Shown: in pieces, positions 42,797 through 52,805 of the stretch
Layout of the letters: every line of letters begins with the position of its first letter
Numbering within the stretch: the stretch's first letter is position 1
Source: a bacterium
Lineage (GTDB): Bacteria > Myxococcota_A > UBA9160 > UBA6930
Direction: 5' to 3'
Length of the DNA stretch: 58,657 bases
Assembly: GCA_024228115.1 (NCBI GenBank)
Contig: JAAETT010000151.1
Location: 1-58,657 of the forward strand
Made by a program: the position numbers and the translations under genes
The notes under the pieces: generated by a model
Database searches by the model: none
Seen by the model: the letters and a program-made list of their open reading frames with translations, nothing else
What the model was told of the DNA's origin: nothing

Positions 42797-44356
42797 TCAG
42801 CCATCGACCCCTTCGAGACCGGATCTGGCATCCTGGTCCTCAGGATCCCGTAGCAGGGCCAGCTGGAACTCTTTGCGGGCCAGCGCGCGGTTCTCCTCCT
42901 CGAGAGCCAGGCGGCCGAGGATCGTATGCGGGCGGGCAGAGGTGCCGTCTTCCTCGACGACCTTGCGGGCACAGGCGGTAAGCTTGGCGCGCTGTACGCG
43001 CACCTCGACCCGGGCGACCCGATAGGCGGCCCAGGTCTCGTACATGTGGTATTCGGCCTCGAGCGGCTCCAGCTCGATCGCGCGTGCGAAACTCTCCCGG
43101 GCCTCGGCGATCCTTTCCGCCTCCAGATGCTCCTGACCCAGCCGGAAGGCTCGTTCGGCCTCGAGCCGGGCTCGGGCCCGTTCATTCTCCGACGGCTCAT
43201 GGGGCAGGTCGGCTTTCTGGGGGCTCTGGGGCGGGCGCAATGCTGGGCCCTTGGCTTGCGACTGCGGCTGGCGCTTGGCGGCGGTGAGCTGGCCCGTCAT
43301 CTCGAGCGCAATCAGCAGCCGCGGGTCCGCGGTTTCGAGCAGTTGGGCGACGCTGCGCTCACCGTTCGCCGCTCCAAGCTGCGCGGCCTGCACGCTATCG
43401 AGCTCCAGCCGTGCCGCCACGGTCGTGGGCGGCGCCGCCAGCCGCGGCAGTCCCTCCACCCCGGCTTCTACGGCAGCGCGAGCTTCAGACACGGGTAGAT
43501 ACGCGGAAAGCGCATGCGTGATGATCGCCTCTACTTGGGGCAGGCCGAAACCGCCTACTTCGGTTTCGGGCTCTTCTTCGCGGAACTCGTGGCTCACGTA
43601 GGTCCGAAAGCTTGCGACGATCTTCTCGCCCAGTTGCTCGCGCAACGCAACGAACACTTCCTCAGGTGTGAAGAGCCCGAGCTCGACGAGCACCTCGCCC
43701 ATTCGCACGGGCTCATGCTCGTAGACACGCTCGGTCATGCGTTCGATCACCCGGACGTAGTCGTCCTCCGAAAGCTCGCCCTTGCGCAGCAGGATGCGGC
43801 CCAGGCTCTCCCGCAACGAGCCGCCTTCGGCCATCACGATGCGGCCGTCCCGGAAACGGATGAAGGTTCGCCGGCCCTCGCCACGAACGTCGAGCACGCC
43901 GGTGGCCCGGCTCTGGCGCAGCTTCATCACGACGCGGGAGAGCACGAGGGAAGCATCGGGCCTGCGCTGGGGTTGGGGAGCTGGTTGATCGAGGAGCGTC
44001 CGGATCTCCACCGCCAGCTTCGCAACGTCGACCTGTCGAGGTAACACCAGACTTGGCTGCATGGCTGCCGGAATCAGACGCTCCAGCTCCGCCGATTGGC
44101 CAGTGGCATCGAGCAATACCAGCGGCGGTGCTTCGAGCGGCGCGCGAAGTGCAGCACAGCCGGAGATCAGGTCGCTCCCGGGCAAGGGGTGGCTCAGCAC
44201 GGCTACATCGAAGGCATCTTCGCGCAGCAGCTCCAAAGCCGGATCAAGAGATCTTGCGCGGACGGTCGCAAACCCGGCGGCACCGAGGCCCTCGTCGTAA
44301 CCTTCCGGCGGCGGGGCGGCCTCTACGATCAGGATGCGGATGGGACGCTCGGACAC
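42797..44356 (-). CDS. Pseudo-receiver, DUF4388 and TPR protein
   Basis: A 519-aa cytoplasmic protein from GTG 44356. Residues ~6-125 have a response-regulator fold (IRILIVEAAPPP; FDVAVLSHPLPGSD), but the phospho-acceptor Asp is Ser (VLSHPLPG where VLxDxxLPG is usual), so it should not be phosphorylated. A DUF4388 segment (about 135-260, GVLDVRGEGRRTFIRFRDGRIVMAEGG) follows, then a variable region and C-terminal TPR-like helices (about 400-515, with ARESFARAIELEPLEAEYHM). DUF4388/PATAN-type proteins are linked to motility and signalling in Myxococcota. The partner is unknown. Confidence 0.75.
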   Translation of the reverse strand: MSERPIRILIVEAAPPPEGYDEGLGAAGFATVRARSLDPALELLREDAFDVAVLSHPLPGSDLISGCAALRAPLEAPPLVLLDATGQSAELERLIPAAMQPSLVLPRQVDVAKLAVEIRTLLDQPAPQPQRRPDASLVLSRVVMKLRQSRATGVLDVRGEGRRTFIRFRDGRIVMAEGGSLRESLGRILLRKGELSEDDYVRVIERMTERVYEHEPVRMGEVLVELGLFTPEEVFVALREQLGEKIVASFRTYVSHEFREEEPETEVGGFGLPQVEAIITHALSAYLPVSEARAAVEAGVEGLPRLAAPPTTVAARLELDSVQAAQLGAANGERSVAQLLETADPRLLIALEMTGQLTAAKRQPQSQAKGPALRPPQSPQKADLPHEPSENERARARLEAERAFRLGQEHLEAERIAEARESFARAIELEPLEAEYHMYETWAAYRVARVEVRVQRAKLTACARKVVEEDGTSARPHTILGRLALEEENRALARKEFQLALLRDPEDQDARSGLEGVDG

Positions 44357-44542
44357 GCCATCTCATCGGCCACTCAGCGCGCCACCTGCAGGAGAATTCC
44401 CCGGTGGTGGCTCTTCTCGGTCGAACCCCGTCCGGAGCAGGAACACCCGATCCTCACTCGGGTGGTTCACCGACAGCAACCAGCAGCAGCGTGGGTCCGT
44501 GAAGCGTCTGTCCCCGGCCGCCTGGCCCAGCTGGGGGCACCA

Positions 44543-47500
44543 TCAGCTTTCGCTTGGGAAGATCATCGGTTCCTGACGGATCCGCAGTCGGGTCACACGT
44601 TCTTTCCCACCTTCGACCATCAGGTAGAGCGCAGGAACCGTGAAGAGCGTCAGTCCACTCGCAACGGCGAGCCCGAACACGATGCCTGCGGCGAACGGGC
44701 TATACACCGGATGGGTGCCGCCCAATCCCACTGCCATCGGAAAGAGCCCTGCGATCGTCGTCACGGTCGTGAGCAGGATCGGGCGAAAGCGCAGGCTGCA
44801 GGATTCGCGCACCGCATCGAGCGATGAGAGGCCGCGCGCCCTTCCCTGGTTCACGAAGTCGATCAACACCAACGAATCGTTCACGACGATGCCCGCCAAC
44901 CCGACCATCGCGTAGAAGACGTACATCGTGAGCGGATAGTCGAGCACGAACATGCCGAGGATGACGCCGATGAAGGCAAAGGCGATCACACTCATCACCA
45001 CGACGGGCTGAAGGTAGGAACGGAATTGCGTCGCCAGGATGGCGTAGATGGCCACCAACGCGATGAAGAGCGTGCCCAGGAGTTCGGAGATGCTGCGCTC
45101 GGTTTCCTGGGCCTCTCCGCCAAAGACCAATGAAACGCCAGGCCAGCGAACGCTTGCATCGGCGAAGCGCGATGCCATCTCGCGGTTCGCTGAAACCGAC
45201 GTCGCCTGCAACTTGTCGACTTCGGCGTACACGACCACCGCCCGGCGGGCGTCGTAGTGATAGAGCGATTGATAGCTGCGCTCGACTTCGATGCGTGCCA
45301 CGTCGCCGAGCTTAACGGTATGCCCTGCAGGAGAACGGATCTCCACGTCGAGCAGATCGGCAATGCTGCTGCGCTGCGCCTTCGGATACATGACCCGGAT
45401 ATCCACATCCTCATCGGAGGCCGGATCCTTGAACGTGGAGGGAACGAGCCCATCGTTCGCTGCGCGCAGCGCGATCCCCACATCCTGGAACGTCAAGCCG
45501 TGAAGCGATGCGCGATGCTCATCCAACCGCACGCGTAACTCTCGCGGACCGATGGGCAGGTTGTCCTCGATGTTGAAGACGCCAGGAATCGTCGCGAGAT
45601 CGGCCTTGAGTTCGGCCGCAACCCGTTTGGCCAGCGCGTAGTCATCGGCAAAGACGCGAATGGCGACGGGTTTGCCGACCGGCGGCCCATTCCTGGGAGC
45701 GAAGACGAAGACCTTCTCGATGCCGGGGCTGCTTTCCATCGTCTCCTCGACACGGCTACGCACCCGCTCGAAGATGCGCTCCGGGTGGGCCACGTTCTCG
45801 CTGGTATCCGGAAACTGGATGTAGAAAGCGCCGTAGTTGGTGCCGGTCTGCGGCCCACCATCCGCCGACATCTTCATGCCCGCATAGGACAGGTAGTCGG
45901 TGATCTCAGCGCCGAACTCCGAGAGGGCAGCGTCGATCGCTGTGATCGATTCGGAGGTCTGATCGACTCCGGCATCGATGGGGCCATCGGTCGTAATATA
46001 GAACTGGTTGAAATCGGACTTGAAGAGGTCGATCGGGACGTGCTGGGTGAGCCCACACGAGAATGCAAGCGCCGCACAGCACACCAGGAAGAAGCTGCCG
46101 CGATAGCGCAGCACGGGTTCGAGGGCGCGCAGGTAGGAGTCTCGCGAACGCATGAGGAAGCCATCCACGGAGGCCCGCGCACGGTGGGAGAGCGCCACGA
46201 AGCCCCCTTCTCCTGCATCGTCGGTGGTACCGGCTGCGGTCGTGCTGCCCCAATCCAGGTAGTGGGCCGGCAGGATGATCAGCGCCTCGAAAAGGGATCC
46301 CACCAACGTGACGATCACGGCCTTCGGTAGCAGGGAGAAGAACTCACCGGATGTGCCGGAGACGAGAAGCATCGGCAGGAACGCCGCGAGCGTGGTGGCC
46401 ACCGTTGCGATGACCGGCCACATGACCTGCCGGGTACCCTCGATGATGGCGGTACGGACTTCGAAACCTTCCTCCACGTGTCGATAGATGTTCTCGATGA
46501 TGATGATCGCGTGGTCGACCAACATCCCCGAGACCATGATGAAGCCGATCAGCGTCAGGCTGTTCAAGCTCATCCCCATGTAGGGAAAGGCATAGAGCGC
46601 GAACAAGAACGAGAACGGGACGGCCAGGATCGCCAGCAGCGCGTTGCGAAAACCGACCGTGAACCAGAGCACGGCGACCACGGCCATCACACCGATCAAC
46701 AGATTGGATTGGAGCAGGGCCATGCGGGATTCGATGTAGGTCGAGCTATCCCACGTGACGGTCGCCTCGACGCCGGGCGGAAGTCCCTGATTCGCTTCGT
46801 CCACCAGTTGGTGGACGCGGGCCACCAGTTCCCGGACGTCGACACCGCTCTCCTGGGCTACACCGAGATGAATGGCCGGGTCTCCGTTGTAGCGTCCGAA
46901 CAAGCGTCGGCTCTCGAAGCCCCCTTCGACCGTGGCGATCTCGCCCAGCGTGATGTGGCGCCCCCGGACATCCTTCTTGATGACCGTCGCGGCCAGGGAT
47001 TCTGGCGTGGAGAAATTGCCGAGGCCCCGCACGGTGATCTCATCTGACGCGTCGTTGACGAAACTACCGGCCGGAATGTTCTGGTTGTTCGCACGAATCA
47101 CCGCGTTGATCTCGGGAAGCGTGAGATTCGCCTGGAGTGCCCGCTGTCGATCCACGTAGACGCGCAGCTCGCGATCCCGATCGCCGCGGGGAACGGTCTT
47201 CCGCACGCCCGGAATCCGCTCGAGGCGGATCTCGAGGTCTCGCGACACCTCGCGAAGGGTGTACTCGCCAACTCCCCCGACATCGGAGACGGCGACCATG
47301 CACGAAGGCCGCACTTCGTGAACCGAGAGTTCGAAGACGACTGGTTTCTCGGCCTCCCCTGGCAGATCATTGACCCGGTCGATAGCGGCGCGCAATTCGT
47401 TCAGTGAGCTCTCTTGCTGGATCGCCGAGAGGGATTCGTCCCATTCGACGTCGATCGAGGAGACTCCCGCCAGCGACGAGCTGGTGAGATCCTTGATGCC

Positions 47501-47725
47501 GGCCACCTCCTGGATTTCCTCTTCGAGCTTGGTCGTCACCAGCCGTTCGATCTCGTCAGCAGAGGCACCCGGCCAGACCGTATTCACGATCGCCGTATTG
47601 AAGGAGATGTCCGGGAACACCTCGACGGGAATGCCGACGAAGGCGAACAGGCCCGCGCCGATCACCATCACGAAGAGGATGTTCACCAGGACGACCTGGC
47701 GAACCGAGAACTCGGGAAGGCTCAT
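44543..47725 (-). CDS. RND-family efflux transporter permease
   Basis: A 1060-aa inner-membrane exporter of the AcrB superfamily with 12 helices and two large periplasmic loops. PVEVFPDISFNTAIVNTVWPG (porter domain entry), GMLVDHAIIIIENIYRHVEEG (TM4) and GIVVNDSLVLIDFVNQGRARG (TM10) identify it. The AcrB proton-relay pair D407-D408 is D-H here, and the TM10 Lys is Asn, as in a broad proteobacterial VNDS subfamily, so substrate class cannot be inferred from AcrB. It is last in the tetR-hlyD-RND operon and overlaps hlyD by four bases. No outer-membrane channel gene is adjacent. Confidence 0.93.
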   Translation of the reverse strand: MSLPEFSVRQVVLVNILFVMVIGAGLFAFVGIPVEVFPDISFNTAIVNTVWPGASADEIERLVTTKLEEEIQEVAGIKDLTSSSLAGVSSIDVEWDESLSAIQQESSLNELRAAIDRVNDLPGEAEKPVVFELSVHEVRPSCMVAVSDVGGVGEYTLREVSRDLEIRLERIPGVRKTVPRGDRDRELRVYVDRQRALQANLTLPEINAVIRANNQNIPAGSFVNDASDEITVRGLGNFSTPESLAATVIKKDVRGRHITLGEIATVEGGFESRRLFGRYNGDPAIHLGVAQESGVDVRELVARVHQLVDEANQGLPPGVEATVTWDSSTYIESRMALLQSNLLIGVMAVVAVLWFTVGFRNALLAILAVPFSFLFALYAFPYMGMSLNSLTLIGFIMVSGMLVDHAIIIIENIYRHVEEGFEVRTAIIEGTRQVMWPVIATVATTLAAFLPMLLVSGTSGEFFSLLPKAVIVTLVGSLFEALIILPAHYLDWGSTTAAGTTDDAGEGGFVALSHRARASVDGFLMRSRDSYLRALEPVLRYRGSFFLVCCAALAFSCGLTQHVPIDLFKSDFNQFYITTDGPIDAGVDQTSESITAIDAALSEFGAEITDYLSYAGMKMSADGGPQTGTNYGAFYIQFPDTSENVAHPERIFERVRSRVEETMESSPGIEKVFVFAPRNGPPVGKPVAIRVFADDYALAKRVAAELKADLATIPGVFNIEDNLPIGPRELRVRLDEHRASLHGLTFQDVGIALRAANDGLVPSTFKDPASDEDVDIRVMYPKAQRSSIADLLDVEIRSPAGHTVKLGDVARIEVERSYQSLYHYDARRAVVVYAEVDKLQATSVSANREMASRFADASVRWPGVSLVFGGEAQETERSISELLGTLFIALVAIYAILATQFRSYLQPVVVMSVIAFAFIGVILGMFVLDYPLTMYVFYAMVGLAGIVVNDSLVLIDFVNQGRARGLSSLDAVRESCSLRFRPILLTTVTTIAGLFPMAVGLGGTHPVYSPFAAGIVFGLAVASGLTLFTVPALYLMVEGGKERVTRLRIRQEPMIFPSES

Positions 47726-48909
47726 CTCTGCGCCCCGACGCCTTTTTCACCGGGGGTGGCCAGCGGCTTTCTCGGTTTCACGACCAGACCCTCGCGTAGC
47801 TCTCCGAGGCCGGTCGTCACGATCTGCTCGCCGTCCTCCAACCCCGAGACGATCTCCAGGTCTTCCGGCCGGAAGGGGATGTCGCGCACTTCGATTCGAC
47901 GCTGCCGGGCGACGGGGCCCTTCTCGCCGGACTCGATCACGTACACGAGGCGCACCCCGAACTGGTCGAGGGTGGCCTCTCGCGGTACGAGCCGAACCGG
48001 TCTCGGCTCGCCTAGCTTCAAATCCACTCTCGCCACCATACCCGGCAGGATCCGCTGGTCGGGATTGTCGATCTCGACCTCGATGGGGAACTTGCGACTG
48101 GTCGTATCCGCCGCCGCACCCACGTGGAGGATACGTCCTTCGAGGGTCTCCCCGGGGTAGGCCTCGAGGCTGACCGTCACGCTCGCTCCTGCCTGCAAGG
48201 CCACGATCTCCCGGTCGGTCACGCCGAGTGCAAGCCGCGCGGTAGAGAGATCCAACAACTCGCCGACCGATTCGCCGGGCTGAAGCACCTCCCCGTTCTC
48301 GACCGGAAAGCCCTGGAGCGCGCCGGCGAAGGGCGCGTGAAGGGTCTTCTTCGCCAGCTGGTCGCGGGCTTCGGAGAGGTTGGCGCGGGCCTCGCGAAGA
48401 TTGGCGGCCGCCACCTTCTGGCCGTTCACGGCCTGGTCACGTCGCGACGCGCTGGCGGCATCCCGGGTTGCCAGGCTTTCGAATCGGGCGCGCTCGCTCT
48501 CCGCCAGGGAAAGCTGGCTCTCGGCCCGTGCCACGGCTGCGCGAGATCGTTCGACCGCAACCTCGGCAAGGAGTGGATCCATCTTGACGAGCAACTGGCC
48601 AGCCTCGACCGCCTCGAGATCCTCCGCCCCGAGTTCGATGACCCGGCCGCCAACTTCGGCAAAGAGTTCGACCCTGCGTCGGGCCTCGATCACACCGGAG
48701 AGGCGCGTCGTCCGGACCAACGGCCGTGCCTCGATCGTCCAGGTGCCGACCCGTACGGCGGTGGCTTCGGCGCCAGCCGCAGCTTCCCGTTGAAGCTCGG
48801 GCGCGAAGCTGTACAACGCGAAGGTCCCGACAAGGAGGAGCGCGGCGGTGGCGAGGAAGATCCATCGCGCTCGTCCACTGGCCAGTTCGGAATTCGCGGA
48901 ATCGTTCAT
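47722..48909 (-). CDS. Periplasmic adaptor (membrane fusion protein) of RND efflux pump
   Basis: A 395-aa adaptor: an N-terminal membrane helix (WIFLATAALLLVGTFALYSF), a biotinyl/lipoyl half (RRVELFAEVGGRVIEL), a coiled-coil hairpin (about 115-185, Ala/Glu/Arg-rich), the second lipoyl half (LHAPFAGALQGFPVENGEVLQPGE), beta-barrel and membrane-proximal domains. It links the RND pump to an outer-membrane channel. ATG 48909 follows GGAGAGTTTCA and overlaps the tetR stop. Confidence 0.9.
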   Translation of the reverse strand: MNDSANSELASGRARWIFLATAALLLVGTFALYSFAPELQREAAAGAEATAVRVGTWTIEARPLVRTTRLSGVIEARRRVELFAEVGGRVIELGAEDLEAVEAGQLLVKMDPLLAEVAVERSRAAVARAESQLSLAESERARFESLATRDAASASRRDQAVNGQKVAAANLREARANLSEARDQLAKKTLHAPFAGALQGFPVENGEVLQPGESVGELLDLSTARLALGVTDREIVALQAGASVTVSLEAYPGETLEGRILHVGAAADTTSRKFPIEVEIDNPDQRILPGMVARVDLKLGEPRPVRLVPREATLDQFGVRLVYVIESGEKGPVARQRRIEVRDIPFRPEDLEIVSGLEDGEQIVTTGLGELREGLVVKPRKPLATPGEKGVGAQR

Positions 48910-49571
48910 TGAAACTCTCCAGAAGCGGCAACGGGAGGGAGACGAAGGCGATCGTTCAGCAGTGCATCGAACGCAGCGCGAAGGGCAGTGGCCTCGACAG
49001 CCTCGGGATCGACGCTGCCCCGAAAGATCGAGCCCGAAACCAGGGCAAGTAGCGCTGCGGTAAAAGCATCGATGTCCGCATCGCGGCGGAAAGCCCCGGT
49101 TGCCTGACCGGCTTCCAGGGCCTCTCGCGTCGACGACGCCCACAACTCGAAGAAACCGCGCAGCGCTTGCTTGAACCGCTGTTCGAGGGCCGGCGCGTCT
49201 GCCACCAAACCCCACCCCTGAAAGAGCAGCGGTGCCGTCGGCGCCTGGAATCCAATCATCTGGATCAGCGCGTCGATTCGGCGATCGAGAGAGCGGGCCG
49301 GATCAGGCTCGGCCTCGACCGCGCCTGCGACGATTTCGGTTCCGGCCTGGAGCCGGTCTTCCAGCATCGCGAGGAGCAGATCCTCCCGGCTCTCGAAATG
49401 GTTGTAGAGCGTGCCCTTGGAGACATGGGCATGAGCGGCGATCTGTTCCATTCGCACGGCGGCGAGACCGCGCTCGAGGCACGCCTCCCGGGCCCCGCGC
49501 AGGATCTGCTCTCGGCGCGCATCGGGCCCGGGCCGCGAAGACGAATGGGGTTGACGATTCGAAGCGGGCAA
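48906..49571 (-). CDS. TetR-family repressor of the efflux operon
   Basis: A 221-aa regulator. The N-terminal HTH (RREQILRGAREACLERGLAAV, then MEQIAAHAHVSKGTLYNHFESREDLLLAML) is typical TetR. The C-terminal ligand domain contains GFQAPTAPLLFQGWGL. It is the first gene of the operon and overlaps hlyD in ATGA. A 16-18-bp palindrome lies 25 bases upstream, so autoregulation with ligand-induced release is likely. Confidence 0.9.
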   Translation of the reverse strand: MPASNRQPHSSSRPGPDARREQILRGAREACLERGLAAVRMEQIAAHAHVSKGTLYNHFESREDLLLAMLEDRLQAGTEIVAGAVEAEPDPARSLDRRIDALIQMIGFQAPTAPLLFQGWGLVADAPALEQRFKQALRGFFELWASSTREALEAGQATGAFRRDADIDAFTAALLALVSGSIFRGSVDPEAVEATALRAAFDALLNDRLRLPPVAASGEFQ

Positions 49572-49595
49572 ACAGCGTGCTCAGGGCGCGAGCAG

Positions 49596-49613
49596 GTACT
49601 GACTGGTCAGTAC
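49596..49613. promoter_or_regulatory. TetR operator candidate
   Basis: GTACTGAC-TG-GTCAGTAC, two perfect 8-bp arms, upstream of tetR. On the minus strand a TTGGCA element lies ~18 bases before TAGTAC inside the palindrome, so a bound repressor would cover the -10 region. The core TGACTGGTCA resembles operators used by several TetR efflux repressors. Confidence 0.65.
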
Positions 49614-49696
49614 TACTCTATCCGGCCATCAAATGCCAACTTCGCCGACCCCGATCTTGGCCGATTCCAGTCGAGCATCGGGGGTAGGATGGCGTC

Positions 49697-50104
49697 ATGC
49701 CGCGCCTGGGAACGACCGCGCTGAAATGGCTCCTCGGCCTCGTCCTGCTGGGTTGCGGGACGGCCTACTTACCCGTGGAAACGCTCGATGAGAGGAGCCA
49801 TGGCGCGCCTCTCAGCCGCTCGGACTACCAGCGAAGCGGCGACCTCACCTGGCGGCTGGGCGATGTCGAACGAACGGGAGACGCCCTGCGGATCGATTTC
49901 TCCCTGACGAATGGCACCTCCCGAACGATCGAACAGGGCCTGCTACGCGTGATCCTGTATGGGCCCGACGGCGCCCAGATGAGCGGCCGACTCCCATTCT
50001 CGGGAATCAGGGTGGGGCGCTCGCGGGCACTGTCTGCCCGTTTTGCCTCGGTGCCGTTTCGCGTCGCGGATCTGGGACTCGAAATCATCTTCGTCAGTCC
50101 TTGA
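49697..50104 (+). CDS. Small DUF1425/YcfL-like lipoprotein
   Basis: A 135-aa exported protein with a lipobox LLGC at the end of a short signal (LKWLLGLVLLGC). The mature part has an immunoglobulin-like strand pattern (LRIDFSLTNGTSRTIEQGLLRVILYGPDG) recalling DUF1425/YcfL-type lipoproteins. It stands between the divergent tetR operon and a sigma-factor gene. Function unknown. Confidence 0.6.
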   Translation: MPRLGTTALKWLLGLVLLGCGTAYLPVETLDERSHGAPLSRSDYQRSGDLTWRLGDVERTGDALRIDFSLTNGTSRTIEQGLLRVILYGPDGAQMSGRLPFSGIRVGRSRALSARFASVPFRVADLGLEIIFVSP

Positions 50105-50565
50105 GTGATTTCAACTAGTTGGTTGCGAAGCTGCGAATCCGATGGGGGAACTTCCGTGTAGCCCCGAACCCCCGCGGGACGGAAATTGACTCCGGTGTCG
50201 AAGAAAGTTCTGGAAATGCAAGTGGAGACGTAAGAAGATATCGGACCGGTTAGCGCACCAGACTTGGAGTCATTCTCCCCGCGGGTGAGCATTCTGCGAG
50301 CCCCGTCCAGAAATCAAGAGAACCGAGTTGATCCCCCCCGCCCTCAACGATCCCTCCCGACCGGGTCCCACCCGATGCGAGGACTCTGCGTGAGTTCGAG
50401 ACGGCTCGGCCGGGCGCCGCGAACGCCCGCCGCACTCTGACCCGTGCCGGAGGCATGTCGAGCGATCGACGCCGCCTCCGCGCTTCGCGGTCGACCTACC
50501 CCACGACTTCCACGGACCTTTCTTCTTCAACCCGCCGCCCTCAAATCAGCAAGGAGCCAGTGACC
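50105..50565. other. Leader region upstream of the sigma-factor gene
   Basis: About 460 bases with no convincing gene if the sigma factor starts at 50566. TTGACT occurs near 50187 without a matching -10. An in-frame ATG at 50455 would extend the sigma factor by 37 Ser/Arg/Thr-rich residues, but its GGAGG is too close to be a normal ribosome-binding site. No known RNA family recognised. Confidence 0.45.
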
Positions 50566-51942
50566 TTGGACCAGCCCATGCGAGCCGAAGCCACCACGCC
50601 GACCCAACCCGCCCCGGCGGCGAAGGGTGCGAAGCCCGCCCCCTCCGTCGAAGATCATGAAGGCGCACGAGACCGGCGGCCCCTGGAATCGTACTTCCAG
50701 GATATCGGCGGCACTCGAACGCTGAAGCGCGAAGAAGAGGTCGTGCTCGCCAAGGAGCTCGAGGCCGCAACGAGCCAGCTGCGCGACGCGCTCTACGCAA
50801 TTCCCGCCTGCGCACGGCATGTTGTCGAGCGTTGGGACACGCTTCGTGCCATGTCCCATACCGGCGCGAAGCTCTCCGAGTCCGCAGGGGATGAGGACAC
50901 CGGCGAGATCGCCACGCGCGTCGAGGGCGCGATCAATCGGCTGCGCCGACACGTGAAACGCCGCGACGGCCTGAATACCCGCTCGCCCAAGGCCCAGTGG
51001 AGCCGTGCCAACAACGGGATCGCCAACGAGATGCACAACGCCAAGCTCTCTCTTGCGGTGCTCTCCGAACTGCGAGAGCAGGTCCGGAGCCTCGGCCGGG
51101 AACTCCGCCGTGCGCGCAAGGGCAGCCGACGTTTGAAGGAGCTCGAAACCCACGCCGGCCACGGCAAGGTCGCGTTCGGCGCGTGCTGGAACGATGTCGA
51201 AGCCGCTCAGGATCGGCTCACCGCGGTGAAGAATCGCTTCATCGAGCACAACCTGAAGCTCGTCGTCGCGATCGCGAAGGACTACCGCAATCTGGGCCTC
51301 TCCTTTCCGGACTTGATCCAGGAAGGCAACCTGGGCCTGATCCGTGCCGTCGAGAAGTTCGACCATCGCCGAGGCTTCAAGTTCTCCACCTACGCTGTCT
51401 GGTGGATCCGCCAGGCCCTCGTGCGCGCCATCCAGAACCATTCGAGGACGATCCGCCTGCCCTCCCACGTGCACGACCGCTTGCAGCGCAGCCAGAGGAT
51501 CAAGGCCGAGCTGACCAGCAAGCTGGGCCGGGAGCCCACGCCGGCAGAGCTGGCACCTGCCCTCGAGACCGATACCCAGGCCCTCGAAGCCCTCGACCGG
51601 TTGAGCCGGGAGGCGATCTCTCTCGAGTCCTCGGTCGCCGGCACGGAGAAGCGGCTGGAAGATTTCGTCCCGGATGCGGGCGCATGCTTTCCGGACGGTG
51701 GGATCGACGACGACCGCATGCGCTCCGGCGTCGGGCACCTGATCGGCGCCCTCTCCCACCGCGAGCAGCTGATCCTGCGCCTGCGCTACGGCCTGGGCAG
51801 CGAAGAGGAGCACACCCTCGAACAGATCGGCCAGAACCTGGGGCTCTCCCGAGAACGGGTCCGCCAACTGGAGGCCCGCGCCCTCAAGAAGCTGCGGGAC
51901 ACCACACCCGCCCAGCGGCTCCATCCCATCCTCGAACCCTGA
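50566..51942 (+). CDS. RNA polymerase sigma factor, RpoD-like (sigma70 family)
   Basis: A 458-aa sigma factor. Region 1.2: [30 protein letters not shown] (split by function, not by gap). A charged non-conserved region of ~150 residues follows, then region 2 with [40 protein letters not shown] and [15 protein letters not shown], region 3, and region 4 with [20 protein letters not shown]. Region 1.1 is absent, so it is either a group 2 factor or a short housekeeping factor. TTG 50566 is preferred because AAGGAG lies nine bases upstream; GTG 50560 and ATG 50455 are alternatives. Confidence 0.88.
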   Translation: MDQPMRAEATTPTQPAPAAKGAKPAPSVEDHEGARDRRPLESYFQDIGGTRTLKREEEVVLAKELEAATSQLRDALYAIPACARHVVERWDTLRAMSHTGAKLSESAGDEDTGEIATRVEGAINRLRRHVKRRDGLNTRSPKAQWSRANNGIANEMHNAKLSLAVLSELREQVRSLGRELRRARKGSRRLKELETHAGHGKVAFGACWNDVEAAQDRLTAVKNRFIEHNLKLVVAIAKDYRNLGLSFPDLIQEGNLGLIRAVEKFDHRRGFKFSTYAVWWIRQALVRAIQNHSRTIRLPSHVHDRLQRSQRIKAELTSKLGREPTPAELAPALETDTQALEALDRLSREAISLESSVAGTEKRLEDFVPDAGACFPDGGIDDDRMRSGVGHLIGALSHREQLILRLRYGLGSEEEHTLEQIGQNLGLSRERVRQLEARALKKLRDTTPAQRLHPILEP

Positions 51943-51973
51943 TCGCGGCGGAGGTGCGTCCCCTCTGGTGGGA

Positions 51974-52756
51974 TCAGCGGAGGCTCAGGTAGGCGGCGAA
52001 CGCCAATGCGGCCGCGAAGCAGTAGTACGCGAAGAGATGGAAGCGTTGGCGCTCCAGAAGGCGCACGAACGCACGCAGTGCAAACAAACCTGATACGGCC
52101 GCCGCCACGGCTCCGATGCCACAGGCGATGAGCGTTGCCGAATCTGCCGCACTTGCATCGGGGATCGCCAGAACGGCCGCACCGGTGATGGCGGCAACGG
52201 CCATCAGGAATGAGAACTCGGTCGCCGCCAGAGGTGCCACGCCCAGGGCGAGCGCCGCCGCCAAGGTCGATCCGCTCCGCGAGATTCCGGGCGCGATCGC
52301 CAGCATCTGTGCGCAGCCGATCCAGAAAGCCTGAGACCAGCTCGGCACCTCGGCGCGGGCGTGAGGCTGGGTGCGGCGAATCGTGAGCAGCAGGGCGCCG
52401 GTCGCCAGAAGCGTCAGCACGATCAGCCGGGGCTCACCGAACAGGGATTCGATGAACGGCTTGGCGGTAAGCCCGGCGACCACGGCGGGAAGGGTGGCCA
52501 GAACGAGCTTCCCCGCGTAGCGCCAGGCCTCCGCTTCTCGCGCGCGGAGGCCGACGAGCAGGCCCACGATCCGCTCGCGGTAGAACGCGAGGATCGCCAC
52601 CAGAGTGCCCACGTGGACGGCGATCTCGAAGAGCACGCCCTCACCGATGTGGCCCAGCAGAGTCTCCGCGATGACCAGGTGGCCCGAGCTCGAAACAGGG
52701 AAGAACTCGGTCAGCCCCTGCACGATCCCCAGCCACGCCGCCTCGAGCGGTCCCAT
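51974..52756 (-). CDS. uppP: Undecaprenyl-diphosphatase UppP (BacA)
   Basis: A 260-aa polytopic enzyme that dephosphorylates undecaprenyl diphosphate, recycling the lipid carrier used by MraY and MurG. GIVQGLTEFFPVSSSGHLVI (E-rich motif and PVSSSGH) and APGISRSGST are the signature loops. About eight membrane helices. Start ATG 52756 fits the family; the open frame continues upstream only as the complement of the acyl-CoA synthetase gene. Confidence 0.95.
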   Translation of the reverse strand: MGPLEAAWLGIVQGLTEFFPVSSSGHLVIAETLLGHIGEGVLFEIAVHVGTLVAILAFYRERIVGLLVGLRAREAEAWRYAGKLVLATLPAVVAGLTAKPFIESLFGEPRLIVLTLLATGALLLTIRRTQPHARAEVPSWSQAFWIGCAQMLAIAPGISRSGSTLAAALALGVAPLAATEFSFLMAVAAITGAAVLAIPDASAADSATLIACGIGAVAAAVSGLFALRAFVRLLERQRFHLFAYYCFAAALAFAAYLSLR

Positions 52757-52805
52757 TTGACGCTGCCCCCTTCCCCTCTTCGACCGAACGGAGTTTAATC
52801 CCCTG

